This document shows positions 43,303-52,526 of a DNA stretch of 64,000 bases, piece by piece. Source of the DNA: Anaerolineae bacterium (lineage in GTDB: Bacteria; Chloroflexota; Anaerolineae; Aggregatilineales; Phototrophicaceae); contig JALHOR010000001.1 of the NCBI GenBank assembly GCA_022842885.1, positions 62,001-126,000 of the forward strand. Reading direction: 5' to 3'. Under the pieces are notes generated by a model. The model was not told the DNA's origin. It was given only the letters and a program-made list of their open reading frames with translations, and ran no database searches. Position 1 is the stretch's first letter. The number at the start of each line of letters is the position of its first letter. Both the position numbers and the translations under genes were made by a program.

Positions 43303-43662
43303 ATGCCCAAACGCATTTTATGTGTGGAAGATAATCCGCAGAATATGCGGCTCGTCCGCAAAATTCTAGTGCATCATGGTTATGAAGTCCTAGAAGCCGA
43401 AGATGGCAATACCGGGATTGCGTTGGCATTAAACGAAAAGCCCGATTTAATCCTGATGGACGTTAACCTGCCCGATATTGATGGGTTGGAAGCGACAAGT
43501 ATTATCAAAGCTCAATCCAGTGTCCCGATTTTGGCGCTGACCGCCAATGCTATGTACGGGGATGAGGAACGTTGCCTTGCGGCAGGCTGTGACGGCTATA
43601 TTTCCAAGCCAGTCAGCAAAAATATCTTATTGGATAAGTTGGTGAGTGTATTAGGCGAATAG
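43303..43662 (+). CDS. Single-domain response regulator (CheY-like) 1
   Basis: 119 aa from ATG 43303 (AAGGGAAGC upstream). The receiver is complete: ILCVEDNPQNMRLVRKIL (acidic pair), LILMDVNLPDIDGLEATSII (phospho-Asp ~53), ILALTANAMYGDEERC (Thr) and GYISKPVSKN (Lys). There is no output domain. The D-N-P-Q-N-M start is typical of receivers in hybrid-kinase phosphorelays. It is followed by two further receivers, with no kinase in the window. Confidence 0.93.
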   Translation: MPKRILCVEDNPQNMRLVRKILVHHGYEVLEAEDGNTGIALALNEKPDLILMDVNLPDIDGLEATSIIKAQSSVPILALTANAMYGDEERCLAAGCDGYISKPVSKNILLDKLVSVLGE

Positions 43663-43786
43663 TCCCAGACGTTACCCAAAAACAATTTTTGGCTTGATTT
43701 TGCTGCCAAATTCGTGATACATGTTGGCAATTGCCGCCAGTGGCACAGGTCAACACAAGTTTTTCTTGAAGGACATCTACAGGTTT

Positions 43787-44152
43787 ATGACACATCGCAT
43801 TTTGTATATCGAAGATAATCCGCAGAACATGGATTTGGTACTGCGTATTTTAAATCATGTTGGCGGGTATGAAGCATTTGGTGCAATAGACGGGTTATCT
43901 GGCGTCGAAACAGCCCAACGCGAACAGCCTGACCTCATCATCATGGACATCAATTTGCCAGACATCAGCGGTATTGAAGCGACCAAACGCATCAAAGCAC
44001 TGCCGGGCTTGGGTAGCACGCCGATTGTGGCTTTCACGGCAGATACTGGCGAATCGGATCGCCAGAAATATCTGGAGGAAGGCTGCGATGGTTTCATGGC
44101 AAAGCCTGCCAGCGCCAAAATCCTGTTGGATACGGTGCAGCAGTATTTGTGA
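43787..44152 (+). CDS. Single-domain response regulator (CheY-like) 2
   Basis: 121 aa from ATG 43787. It is a close paralogue of receiver 1: ILYIEDNPQNMDLVLRILNH, LIIMDINLPDISGIEATKRI, IVAFTADTGESDRQKYLEEG, and FMAKPASAKILLDTV. Asp, Thr and Lys are all in place. The shared DNPQNM and GCDG-(Y/F) blocks show recent duplication from its neighbour. No DNA-binding part. A 350-nt gap with hairpins follows. Confidence 0.93.
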   Translation: MTHRILYIEDNPQNMDLVLRILNHVGGYEAFGAIDGLSGVETAQREQPDLIIMDINLPDISGIEATKRIKALPGLGSTPIVAFTADTGESDRQKYLEEGCDGFMAKPASAKILLDTVQQYL

Positions 44153-44502
44153 GATTTGCCGTCTCCAAGTCAATCATATCCAATTTATAATTAGGTTATG
44201 AATGAGTATCAAAACATGATAAGGGCAAATAGCCACATACCTTTGGACTTTGGCTATTTGAAGAAACCCTTTCCCAAATGGGGCGGGTAAATTTTTGGGC
44301 ATTGTTCCAGAAAACGTGCCAAAGTCTAAGGATACCCGACTGGGTATCCCGCTGATTTAAACGTTTTCTCAACATAACCTCAGCCACACTCCAACCAAGT
44401 GTTTACGCCCATCTGCCAATTTCCCCATATACTGAAAGCGTGATATACAATCGTTGCGAAGGTATATCCTCATTTATCCTCAATTATTCATAGAGTCTCA
44501 GG
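44153..44502. other. Gene-free spacer with two hairpins
   Basis: No gene is seen. CAAATAGCCA (44226-44235) pairs with TGGCTATTTG (44251-44260), and GGATACCC (44330-44337) pairs with GGGTATCC (44342-44349) with a 4-nt loop. The first may terminate the receiver 1-2 transcript. A small RNA is possible but unsupported. Confidence 0.4.
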
Positions 44503-44886
44503 TTGTTTGGTGTGATAAGCCACGAAGTATTGATTGCTGAAGATGAAGCGGCGCTACGCTATATCTATGACCGGATATTAACGAGCATTGGTTTAACTGT
44601 ATTGCCCGCGAAAAATGGGCAAGAGGCGATAGACTTGCTCACCACGCATACGCCCCGCCTGATATTTTTGGATATGCTTATGCCGCACGTCAATGGCGTG
44701 CAGGTCTTAGATTATATTGCCACGCAGCCGCGCCTAGGGTCGACTTATGTGGTGATTGCCAGTTCTGCCAGCGATTATGAAAAATATGCCCTGCACCGCC
44801 CCTTAACCGAATTTCGCCTAAAGCCGATTCTGCCCACCCAAATCCGTGATATTGCACTGCACCATACGCAAGCACAACCCAAATAG
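44503..44886 (+). CDS. Single-domain response regulator (CheY-like) 3
   Basis: 127 aa counted from TTG 44503; GTG 44512 (MISHEV-type start) is equally likely. Receiver motifs: VLIAEDEAALRYIYDRIL, LIFLDMLMPHVNGVQVLDYI, VVIASSASDYEKYAL and EFRLKPILP. The Thr position is Ser/Ala-like (IASSAS), and the spacing after it is shorter than in receivers 1 and 2, so it belongs to another branch. It lies 76 nt before the PP2C-like gene and may signal with it. Confidence 0.85.
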   Translation: MFGVISHEVLIAEDEAALRYIYDRILTSIGLTVLPAKNGQEAIDLLTTHTPRLIFLDMLMPHVNGVQVLDYIATQPRLGSTYVVIASSASDYEKYALHRPLTEFRLKPILPTQIRDIALHHTQAQPK

Positions 44887-44962
44887 AACGCCTTTCCCTG
44901 TCTCTTTTGCCAGCAAAGTGTAGAATACAACTATCCATTGGGTTCAAAATGAGGTGGGTTGA

Positions 44963-47071
44963 ATGCCGTTTGAATTAGAGGCATTGGTAGGGCATTTATA
45001 CGTCGTGGGCGGCAAGATGATTAAGACCACACCGCCGGGCGCATTAGTGGAAGTTGCCCCCGGCAGAGCCGCCCGTGGACGCGAATTTGACACGTTTTTT
45101 GCGCTGGTCGCGCCATCTGGCACGTTAGCGCCCAATACATTTTATGAACAAATGGCGCTGATGGCAGCCGAGCGTTTTTTTGGCGTGACCGGTAGTGTGA
45201 CGGCGGCACTGCGCGATGTTTTCAATACGCTCAATAATAATCTGTATGAACATAATCAAAGTGGGCGGCGGCATTACGAAGCCAGCATGTTATGCGCCGT
45301 TTTACGCAACGACGAATTATACATTGCCCGCGTCGGGGCGGCAGTCGCCGTCTTGCGCTACAGTGGCGAAACGCTCACCTATCCTGAAGACATCACCAAC
45401 GATGAAATGCTCTATCAACCCCCGTTAGGGGTGCAGCCGATTCCCATGGTACACATGAAGCGTTTCGTGGTGGATAGCGGCACACGCTTGTTGATGGCAG
45501 ATTCGGCGTTGGCGGAAATTCCCGTAGACAAATTATCACAGGCATTGGTCACGGCAAATTTGGAACAAGTCTTAAATGACCTCAAATTAGTGGTGTTGTC
45601 GAATGTGCGCTTGATGGCGATTGAATTGGTACCGCCGGAAGTGGTGGTGCCGGTGCCGGTGGTTACGGGCGAATCCACTGCCATGATTGCGACGGAAATT
45701 GCGGCAGTCCGGTCACAGCAAGCCACCACACCCATCGCCACCGAAGCGACCCCCATCCTGACCAAACGAGAACGCCGCCGCCTTGACCACCATCTGCGCC
45801 AGCAAACGGGTGAGGTGGTAGTATCGGCAGGCAAGAGTGTCAGCGCGTTGGGTGAAGTTGCCGGGAAATTATTTGCTCGCCCCATCGATTCGACTCGTCC
45901 GCGTTTATCACCCACTTTTTTGATGGCAGCGGTGATTGCGCTGCCCGTGATGATTGTGATGATTGTGGTGGTGGCGTGGTCAGGGCAAATTGGCGTGAGC
46001 GATTTTGAAGCCTGTCTAAATCGTGCCAGCGAAGCCGCAGCATTTGCCCGCACTGTTGATTCTAGCACGCCGGGCAGTGTCCTAGCGGCGTGGGAAGCCA
46101 CCTTAGAAGTGACTCGTAGCTGCGAAACGCTGCGCGAGAATGACCCGGCAATTGCGGCATTGTTGGCAGAAGGGCGCAATGTCATTGACCGCGTGAACGA
46201 AATTAGCCGCCGCGATGCCACCGTGTTAGCCTCTTTTCCTGATGCCCGCCTGAAAAGCCTTGTGTTGCAGGGCTTGGATTTATACGCGCTCGATAGTCAG
46301 AACAGCCTCGTGTATCGCGTGCAAATTGGCGCAGATGGCGTGACAACGCGCTCTTTACCGCAGCCTATCACCCGGATGCAGCGCGGCACTACCGTAGATG
46401 GTCTCACCGTCGGGGATATTGTGGATATTGATTATGATGCTACTGTTGCCGGGGCGGTATTGGCATTGGATAGAACGGGCGTTGTTGTGCGCTGTTTGCC
46501 GCAGTTCATTATGGAATGCGAAGCACAGCGCGTTTTGGGTAGCGAGACATGGCAAAATCCCGTACGTATTACCCTGTGGAATGGCAATCTGTATGTGCTA
46601 GACCCCGGCGCGAACCAAATTTGGCGTTATCAAATCACGGCGGGCGATTACCAAGGGCTACCAACGGAATATTTTGCGGGCAGCGTGCGCCCGAATTTGA
46701 CCAATGCCGTAGATTTTGACATCACCACGACTGGCATTGGCACGGTGTATATTTTGCAGGGCGATGGGGTGATGCAGGCATATTTATCGGGCGATGCCCA
46801 ACCCTTTGCCTTCGCTGATATGCCCCTGACCGAATTTTCGGCACACAGCATGTTTTTGAATGATAGTCCCATTGGCAAGACGATTTATATTATCAATCAG
46901 CCCGCGCAAACCGTGTACGAAACGACGCACTCCGGCACCTTTATGGCGCAATACCAAGTGTTTGAAGACCAAGCCTTTGAACTGGTCGCCGATGTTGTCG
47001 TTGAACCGGCACAGCGCATCATGTATGTAGCATCCGGCAACACGATTTTCGCGCTCAAGATGGATGGGTAA
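44963..47071 (+). CDS. PP2C-like membrane protein with C-terminal beta-propeller
   Basis: 702 aa. The N-terminal ~235 residues resemble a PP2C-type phosphatase fold (EASMLCAVLRNDELYIARVG near 107-126, AAVAVLRYSGETLTYPEDIT, RLLMADSAL, and SQALVTANLEQVLNDL), but the metal-binding DG and GD residues expected of active PP2C are not clearly present, so it may be inactive. A linker to ~325 leads to one membrane helix (LMAAVIALPVMIVMIVVVAW), then an outside half with propeller-like strands (LVLQGLDLYALDSQ, ITLWNGNLYVLDPGANQIWR). Similar proteins partner Ser/Thr kinases in Chloroflexota; none is seen here. Confidence 0.72.
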   Translation: MPFELEALVGHLYVVGGKMIKTTPPGALVEVAPGRAARGREFDTFFALVAPSGTLAPNTFYEQMALMAAERFFGVTGSVTAALRDVFNTLNNNLYEHNQSGRRHYEASMLCAVLRNDELYIARVGAAVAVLRYSGETLTYPEDITNDEMLYQPPLGVQPIPMVHMKRFVVDSGTRLLMADSALAEIPVDKLSQALVTANLEQVLNDLKLVVLSNVRLMAIELVPPEVVVPVPVVTGESTAMIATEIAAVRSQQATTPIATEATPILTKRERRRLDHHLRQQTGEVVVSAGKSVSALGEVAGKLFARPIDSTRPRLSPTFLMAAVIALPVMIVMIVVVAWSGQIGVSDFEACLNRASEAAAFARTVDSSTPGSVLAAWEATLEVTRSCETLRENDPAIAALLAEGRNVIDRVNEISRRDATVLASFPDARLKSLVLQGLDLYALDSQNSLVYRVQIGADGVTTRSLPQPITRMQRGTTVDGLTVGDIVDIDYDATVAGAVLALDRTGVVVRCLPQFIMECEAQRVLGSETWQNPVRITLWNGNLYVLDPGANQIWRYQITAGDYQGLPTEYFAGSVRPNLTNAVDFDITTTGIGTVYILQGDGVMQAYLSGDAQPFAFADMPLTEFSAHSMFLNDSPIGKTIYIINQPAQTVYETTHSGTFMAQYQVFEDQAFELVADVVVEPAQRIMYVASGNTIFALKMDG

Positions 47072-47076
47072 GCATC

Positions 47077-47949
47077 ATGGTCAGGCGTTCCGCAACCAAT
47101 CAATTTCCGGGGATTAATCCTCATCTCAATAGTTTTTTGCAGCAATCAGGTGGTGGTTGGGAAGCATTTCACGCCGACCATATCAACGAAATTGCCCGCA
47201 CGCTGGATAAAAATCTGCCGGATAATTATTATGCCGTTGCTGAAAAATCGCTGCAACTCATCGCCTATCATGATGACTTCACCTCATCGCGCACGGCAAC
47301 TATTCCAGATATTAGCGTGTATCGCACTGGAATAGGGGCAGTATCAGAAGCCGCCGTATTGGCACCTCTTTTGACATTGGCTGTGGAAGAAACGTTTGAT
47401 TTGGAAGAAACACCATTGGCGGTGGTTATCTATCGTATGACCGGGGGCAAAGTTCCCGGAACACCCATTACCCGCTTAGAATTATTGTCTCCGGCAAATA
47501 AACCGCCGCACACGCACTATCTTCATTACTTGCAAAAGCGCCAAGAGACCTTGCAGGGCGGCTTAAAATTGGTTGAAATTGATTATTTGCATACCACACG
47601 CCCCTTGCTCAAAAAAATGCCATCGTATTTAAATGGTGATAAGAGTGCCTTTCCGTACTGGATTATCGTCAATGACCCCACGCCGAACACCAAAATTGGG
47701 CAAAGCCATATTTTTGGTTTTGGCGTAGATGATGCGATTCCGATAATTCGTGTGCCATTGGCGCATGATGACGCGGTACTGCTGGATTTGGGGCAAGTGT
47801 ACCAACAAACGTTTACTGCACTTAAACTCTGGCAGCAATTGGTGGATTATGATGAACTGCCTGTGGAATTTGACAGCTATTCAGCGCATGACCAAGGGGT
47901 AATTGAACAGCGGTTAGCAGCGATTCGGCAGTCAATTTTTCCGCATTAA
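47077..47949 (+). CDS. DUF4058-family protein
   Basis: 290 aa. The N-terminus, FPGINPHLNSFLQQSGGGWE and FHADHINEIARTLDKNLPDN, and the YYAVAEKSLQLI strand match DUF4058, a family of cyanobacteria and Chloroflexota. The middle has TRLELLSPANK near 129-139 and KLVEIDYLHTTRP, where E-x-x-S-P-x-x-K and E-x-D resemble a degenerate PD-(D/E)XK-like order noted for this family. The biochemical role is unknown. It starts 5 nt after the PP2C-like gene and is probably co-transcribed with it. Confidence 0.85.
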   Translation: MVRRSATNQFPGINPHLNSFLQQSGGGWEAFHADHINEIARTLDKNLPDNYYAVAEKSLQLIAYHDDFTSSRTATIPDISVYRTGIGAVSEAAVLAPLLTLAVEETFDLEETPLAVVIYRMTGGKVPGTPITRLELLSPANKPPHTHYLHYLQKRQETLQGGLKLVEIDYLHTTRPLLKKMPSYLNGDKSAFPYWIIVNDPTPNTKIGQSHIFGFGVDDAIPIIRVPLAHDDAVLLDLGQVYQQTFTALKLWQQLVDYDELPVEFDSYSAHDQGVIEQRLAAIRQSIFPH

Positions 47950-47978
47950 GTCTACGTGATACGATTGGCATCATCCTT

Positions 47979-49178
47979 TTACATCTCTGCCCGTGCCGCC
48001 CACTGCTGCGCGTCGTCGCTTTGCCCCAACTGGCGATAAAGCCGCGAAAGCGTGGTATATAAATGGCGACGTTCTATGGGCATATCAAAATCATCATGAC
48101 ATTTTAATGCCCGCCGCGCATAATCCAGCGCCAGCACATAAAGCTGTTTTTCTTCGTAAATGTGTGCCAGCAGTTTTAGGCACACGGCTGTATACACCAC
48201 TGAAACCGGACGCCGCGAAAACAATGTGGGCAGTAAATCGCTACCGTTATTCCAAAAGACTGCCAACGCCGCATTTGCTTCTGCGATGGCATTGTCATAT
48301 TCTTTCAGGAACAGATACGCTGCTGCCTTGCCGTAGCGATTCAGGCTTTGCTCAAACACCAACCCATGCTGCCGCATACTGGCTTCGCCGCGTTCAAACC
48401 ATGCCAACGCTTGTAGCATGGTGTCGCGCTGCCCATTGGCTTTTTCCAGATAATACCAACCCTGATTATAATGTTGTTCTTCCGTATCCGTGCCATCGCC
48501 ATATTGCACCAAAATCGCTTTGATTTCCTGATATAGTTGTTCAGCTTTTTCAGCATAGCCGGGAATCTCGTTCTGATAAGCTGCGTATAAACCCGCCAGA
48601 TAATCGCGGGCATTGATGGCATAAAACGTATCGGTATCTAGTGAAAAATGCTGGATTGCCCGCCGCAGCATGTCTTCGCCTTCTTGGGGGCGATTTTGGC
48701 GACGGTGGATGATGCCGATGAGGGTGAAATGATGTGCCATTGTTTCGGGTGTGGTTGCCCATGTCCGCAGGGCGGCATATTGGTCTGCAAGCAGGGTATC
48801 CAGCCCAGAACGTGAATAGGCAAGCTGCGCCCACCCGGAAATGCTCATCAAGCGTGAGCGACACAGGGGCGAAAAACGATAACTTTCCGGCAAAATCTGC
48901 CGATACAATACCACCCAATCTGACCAAACGCATTCGCGCATGTAATATTCTGCCAGATACACGCACGCCCAATTGAGCGAAATTTCCGCCGAGTCATCGC
49001 TGTAACCCCATTGCCCTTCATAAAAATAGCGCACAAATTGCCCCAACAGCAGGCGTTTATACTGTTGAATCCCGGCAACCACTTGGCAAGTTTTGACGAG
49101 CGAATGCGCCTTCAGCAGATTTTGCCAATCCACGCGCTGAATGATGCTACGGGGCGAAGTAGCGGGCTGGTTAATCAC
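47979..49178 (-). CDS. TPR-type helical protein coupled to a STAND ATPase
   Basis: 399 aa, starting at GTG 49178, which overlaps the ATPase stop by 8 nt (GTGATTAA), so translation is coupled. The whole chain is helical with TPR-like pairs: HHFTLIGIIHRRQNRPQEGE, NRYGKAAAYLFLKEYDNAIA, LLAHIYEEKQLYVLALDYAR, TLSRLYRQLGQSDDAQQWAA. In most STAND proteins such a repeat sensor is the C-terminal part of the same chain; here it is a separate protein. No signal peptide, so it is cytoplasmic. A sensor or partner-binding role is inferred. Confidence 0.78.
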   Translation of the reverse strand: MINQPATSPRSIIQRVDWQNLLKAHSLVKTCQVVAGIQQYKRLLLGQFVRYFYEGQWGYSDDSAEISLNWACVYLAEYYMRECVWSDWVVLYRQILPESYRFSPLCRSRLMSISGWAQLAYSRSGLDTLLADQYAALRTWATTPETMAHHFTLIGIIHRRQNRPQEGEDMLRRAIQHFSLDTDTFYAINARDYLAGLYAAYQNEIPGYAEKAEQLYQEIKAILVQYGDGTDTEEQHYNQGWYYLEKANGQRDTMLQALAWFERGEASMRQHGLVFEQSLNRYGKAAAYLFLKEYDNAIAEANAALAVFWNNGSDLLPTLFSRRPVSVVYTAVCLKLLAHIYEEKQLYVLALDYARRALKCHDDFDMPIERRHLYTTLSRLYRQLGQSDDAQQWAARAEM

Positions 49179-50574
49179 GGGCGTTGAGATAGCCTTTAAT
49201 CAAAGGATGCATGATGATTTCGTCGCCACGAATTTCGATAATCATGCGCTGGCGCAGCAACCCCAATGCCCGGAAATAAACCTCATGCTGTTTATCATCG
49301 GTAAATTTTTCTAGCCAATAATCCCGCAAATTGGTCTGATGAATCACGGGCAGTTGGGCTATACAGATTGCCAGCCAATACGCCTCATAATGCTGAGTGT
49401 GTAAATCTTCCACCAACGGCGCAAAAATATACTGGAAAGCTGTATCGCCATGATGCAAATCCAGCAAAATTTGGGTGAATTGCTGCGGCGCTAAAGCGTA
49501 ACGTTGCAGCGCAAGCTGAATAAATAGGGGGTTGCCACAGGTGGACTCGGCTAATTGTTCAAGTTGTTTTGGGTCGAGCGTCGGAAAATTAATCGTTGGT
49601 TGCAGATACTGAATATACGGGATGCGCTGGCTGTCTTCGATGCCTTGCAAGCGCCAATTGCCGCAACCGAGCATCTCTAAGCTGTGGCGCGATGTGAGTA
49701 ATGCCCGCGATGGCAAGGTGTTCCCGTTGCCAACCCCTAACAACCGCAGCAAATAGGTCGCCAATTGTTGATGATTTTCAACCGTTTCGAGGTTATCTAC
49801 CACCAGCAAATATGGCTGCTGCTGCAACCGCCGCGCACATTCGTTGAACAAGTCCTCATCGCTCATGCCATACAAATCTGCCCAATGGAAGCGCACAACC
49901 ATACTTCGCAGCAGCGTCGGCAGGGATACGGGGTCATTGTCCAGCGGTCTGATGGGAGTCATAATCTGACTCAAGTCAAAGACCAAGCGTTTATCCGTCA
50001 CCCAATCAAACTGCTGGAACAGCGGTTTTTCGGCGTGTTGGAGATGCTGGATAAGATGCCACGCCAGCGCCGTTTTGCCATTCCCACCGACACCGCTAAT
50101 CACGCTGAGGGGATAATCGTGCAGGAGGTGCTGAAGATGGATTAAATCCTGTTCGCGCCCAAAAAGTTTCGCTGGTGGTGCCGGCTGCACGCGCTGAATG
50201 ATAGCATCGTAAGGGAATGACTTACCAAGCGATTGATAATCGCTGCAAATGCTATCAAACTCATCTTGGCGCAAACCGCCCAAATCCATCCGGCAAATCT
50301 TTTTGGAAGACAAAAACATTTCCGCATGACGTGCCAAATTCTGGCACGACATGACTGGGCTATCATTTTCCAGCGCGAAGGCATTAAGCTCGCGGATGAA
50401 TGCCAAGGCAATCTCCCGCGACTGAATAGTTTGGCGTTTGCGGCGCGATTCGTACAAAAAACTTCTGACTTTAAACCCCTCAATTTTTAATCGCGCGTCT
50501 ATGGATGTAATGGTAGCGCCCACTGCCTTAAGCCAATCGTCTAGCGTCCATGAAGGCAAGGGTTCGGTGGACAT
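49171..50574 (-). CDS. STAND-type (NB-ARC-like) ATPase
   Basis: 467 aa. The N-terminal ~135 residues match nothing I know and could be an effector or adaptor domain. The NTPase begins LFGREQDLIHLQHLLHD near 137. Walker A is GVGGNGKTALAWHL near 160-173, Walker B is PYLLVVDNLE near 254-263, and RALLTSRHSLEML near 292-304 is the sensor-1/RNBS-like segment. A GNPLFIQLALQRYAL block (the GLPLAL counterpart) lies near 349-363, followed by a winged-helix-like region with LLRQRMIIEIRGDEIIMHPL. This is the order of NB-ARC. STAND proteins act as switch sensors in signalling or anti-phage defence. The repeat sensor is on the next, coupled gene. Confidence 0.85.
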   Translation of the reverse strand: MSTEPLPSWTLDDWLKAVGATITSIDARLKIEGFKVRSFLYESRRKRQTIQSREIALAFIRELNAFALENDSPVMSCQNLARHAEMFLSSKKICRMDLGGLRQDEFDSICSDYQSLGKSFPYDAIIQRVQPAPPAKLFGREQDLIHLQHLLHDYPLSVISGVGGNGKTALAWHLIQHLQHAEKPLFQQFDWVTDKRLVFDLSQIMTPIRPLDNDPVSLPTLLRSMVVRFHWADLYGMSDEDLFNECARRLQQQPYLLVVDNLETVENHQQLATYLLRLLGVGNGNTLPSRALLTSRHSLEMLGCGNWRLQGIEDSQRIPYIQYLQPTINFPTLDPKQLEQLAESTCGNPLFIQLALQRYALAPQQFTQILLDLHHGDTAFQYIFAPLVEDLHTQHYEAYWLAICIAQLPVIHQTNLRDYWLEKFTDDKQHEVYFRALGLLRQRMIIEIRGDEIIMHPLIKGYLNARD

Positions 50575-50628
50575 GAAAAAATATCACTTTCACATTTTCA
50601 AGGTTCTTTTATATTTTATAATTAATCA

Positions 50629-51912
50629 CTATGATGACTCAATGATGAGTCGCGCATCAAACAGCGGAATTTTCGGTGTGCTGCCAATCGGCTGTGAGGC
50701 TTCGCCAAGGCGAGCATAACGCAACTGTACACCATCCGCCGCCACTGCCGCCGGGGTTGCAAAGACGAACATATCAGTGCTGACAAACAGTGGGGTAAAC
50801 ACCACTTCGGGCGATAACGGTGTTGCATCCGTATCTAAAGCCCCGCGATACACTGACCCAGCATTGCTTAAAGTATAAAAAAATTGCGTGCTAGCCGGAA
50901 TCCAAGTGGGTTGCTCAAGCGTGCCAGCTTCGCCTGATAAATATGGCGTGGTAGCTTCGCCACTGGTATTTGCCAACAACACCGTAAAATCATTCGTGCC
51001 GGGCTGGCGTTGTACATACGTCATCTGAGAAGCATCATTTGACCAGCGCGGTAGCCCGAAAAAACTGGCTCGCACGCTGCCAATCAATTCGCGGTCAGAT
51101 GGAGTTGCCACAGGCAAACGCCATAAGCGCGTGAGAGGCACTTCATCGGCAGCCGCTGTATCACTATAAATCAAATCGGCATCGGGAATCGCTGCCAACA
51201 CCGCCGAACTATCGGGTAGCCAATACACTTCGGGATAAAATGCCAAATGTGACCCGCTTGCCACGCCAATAAAATACAACAAATCTACCGGGTCAGATTG
51301 TGCCAACGGGTCAATCACGCGGATACGCCCATCTTGCCGCCCATAAGTGCCATGATAGACAACGGCAATCTGCTGTTTATCCGGGCTAATGCTGATTCTG
51401 CCACCTTCGCCGGGATTGAGTAAAAGGGCGACTTCGCGCGTGCGGGTATTGGCACGATACAATTCGTTAACAGGCTTAAAGGCGGGTGTTGCTTGGGCAA
51501 GCGTATTCAGATACAGAATGGTGTTATCGTACCAAACCACATCGCCAATTTGCATTTGTCCTTCTCGATAGCGCGATGGCGACCCATCCCCGACGAGTTT
51601 CTGTTCGGCAGTGCCATTAATATCCACCATCCATAGTGAATCAGGCGCACCATTGGGACCCCGCGTGAATGCCACTTGCTGTCCATCGGGCGCGATATAC
51701 GGGCGCACGACACCACCGCTGGCAACGCGGCGCGGTAGCGTTTCACCTTGCTGCCACACCATCAGGTTGCCCGCTTCTACCCATGCCACCACTAATTTAG
51801 GGGTATTCGCAGCGGCAGGAAGGGGAGTTTGGGAGGGTGTTTCGCTTAAGTTGCAACCGCTTAAAAATAAGACCAGCCCGCACCACCACCACCATCGCAA
51901 AAGAATCATCAT
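50629..51912 (-). CDS. TolB-like beta-propeller lipoprotein
   Basis: 427 aa from ATG 51912. A short signal (MMILLRWWWWCGLVLFLSGC) with a run of four Trp ends in a lipobox Cys at residue 20. A TP-rich linker precedes propeller blades with repeated patterns: PYIAPDGQQVAFTRGPNGA, RISISPDKQQIAVVYHG, EVYWLPDSSAVLAAIPDA, PRWSNDASQMTYVQRQPGT. This is the same class as the 6753-7952 protein. It is probably a surface-exposed binding protein. The partner is unknown. Confidence 0.82.
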   Translation of the reverse strand: MMILLRWWWWCGLVLFLSGCNLSETPSQTPLPAAANTPKLVVAWVEAGNLMVWQQGETLPRRVASGGVVRPYIAPDGQQVAFTRGPNGAPDSLWMVDINGTAEQKLVGDGSPSRYREGQMQIGDVVWYDNTILYLNTLAQATPAFKPVNELYRANTRTREVALLLNPGEGGRISISPDKQQIAVVYHGTYGRQDGRIRVIDPLAQSDPVDLLYFIGVASGSHLAFYPEVYWLPDSSAVLAAIPDADLIYSDTAAADEVPLTRLWRLPVATPSDRELIGSVRASFFGLPRWSNDASQMTYVQRQPGTNDFTVLLANTSGEATTPYLSGEAGTLEQPTWIPASTQFFYTLSNAGSVYRGALDTDATPLSPEVVFTPLFVSTDMFVFATPAAVAADGVQLRYARLGEASQPIGSTPKIPLFDARLIIESS

Positions 51913-51965
51913 AATGCCCACTTCGTCGGCACAATTCACATTACAGCAAGGATTATAACACTAAT

Positions 51966-52355
51966 CTACCGTGATTGCGGGGATTTCTCGATGGCTTGGA
52001 GCGCCTGTTCTATACTAGCAACCACAACCCAGCGCGTTGCAAACAAGGGATAAATGCGTTGTAGAGCATGGATAATATTGCGAAAGACGGCTTGTGGGCA
52101 AATCAGAAAAAGCGGCAAACAAGTATTGGGATGATCAGGGAGTGGGATGCTATGGCGTGCTATCCTGAATGGATTAATAGGCAAGACGGAGCCTAGGGAG
52201 GTATCAAAAAAGATATAGACCGGATGATTCACGGTATCCATCAGTTTATCGCCCTCTAAACGTGACTCAAAAACATCTTTCATTTCCCATTTTTCTTGCA
52301 GTCGAAACATTAAAATTGTTTGGGTCTCGTCATACCATTCGACGAAGATAGCCAT
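51966..52355 (-). CDS. Small protein of an uncharacterised family, copy 1
   Basis: 129 aa. It has the pattern WYD-x-x-QTI near 7-14, HPVYIFFDTS near 45-54, and SIEQALQAIEK at the C-terminus. The same order (WYD-x-x-QTI, HPVY, LEEAL-x-VIEK) is present in the protein at 56103-56498, so they are diverged paralogues. The alternating strands and helices, and the size, suggest a STAS/SpoIIAA-like fold. No catalytic motif is seen. AGAGG precedes ATG 52355. Confidence 0.6.
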   Translation of the reverse strand: MAIFVEWYDETQTILMFRLQEKWEMKDVFESRLEGDKLMDTVNHPVYIFFDTSLGSVLPINPFRIARHSIPLPDHPNTCLPLFLICPQAVFRNIIHALQRIYPLFATRWVVVASIEQALQAIEKSPQSR

Positions 52356-52526
52356 GAGAGCCTCTTTACATCAAAAATGGGTGATAAAACAATGCCTTCA
52401 CTATATGATATTTCCTGATGTTCTAACCTTAAGATGTTCATACATGCCCTGCTGTTCTGTTGAATGCCGCCGTATAATAACGCCTCATAATTGACATTTG
52501 TCATGATTTGTAAGGCTATCTAAGAA

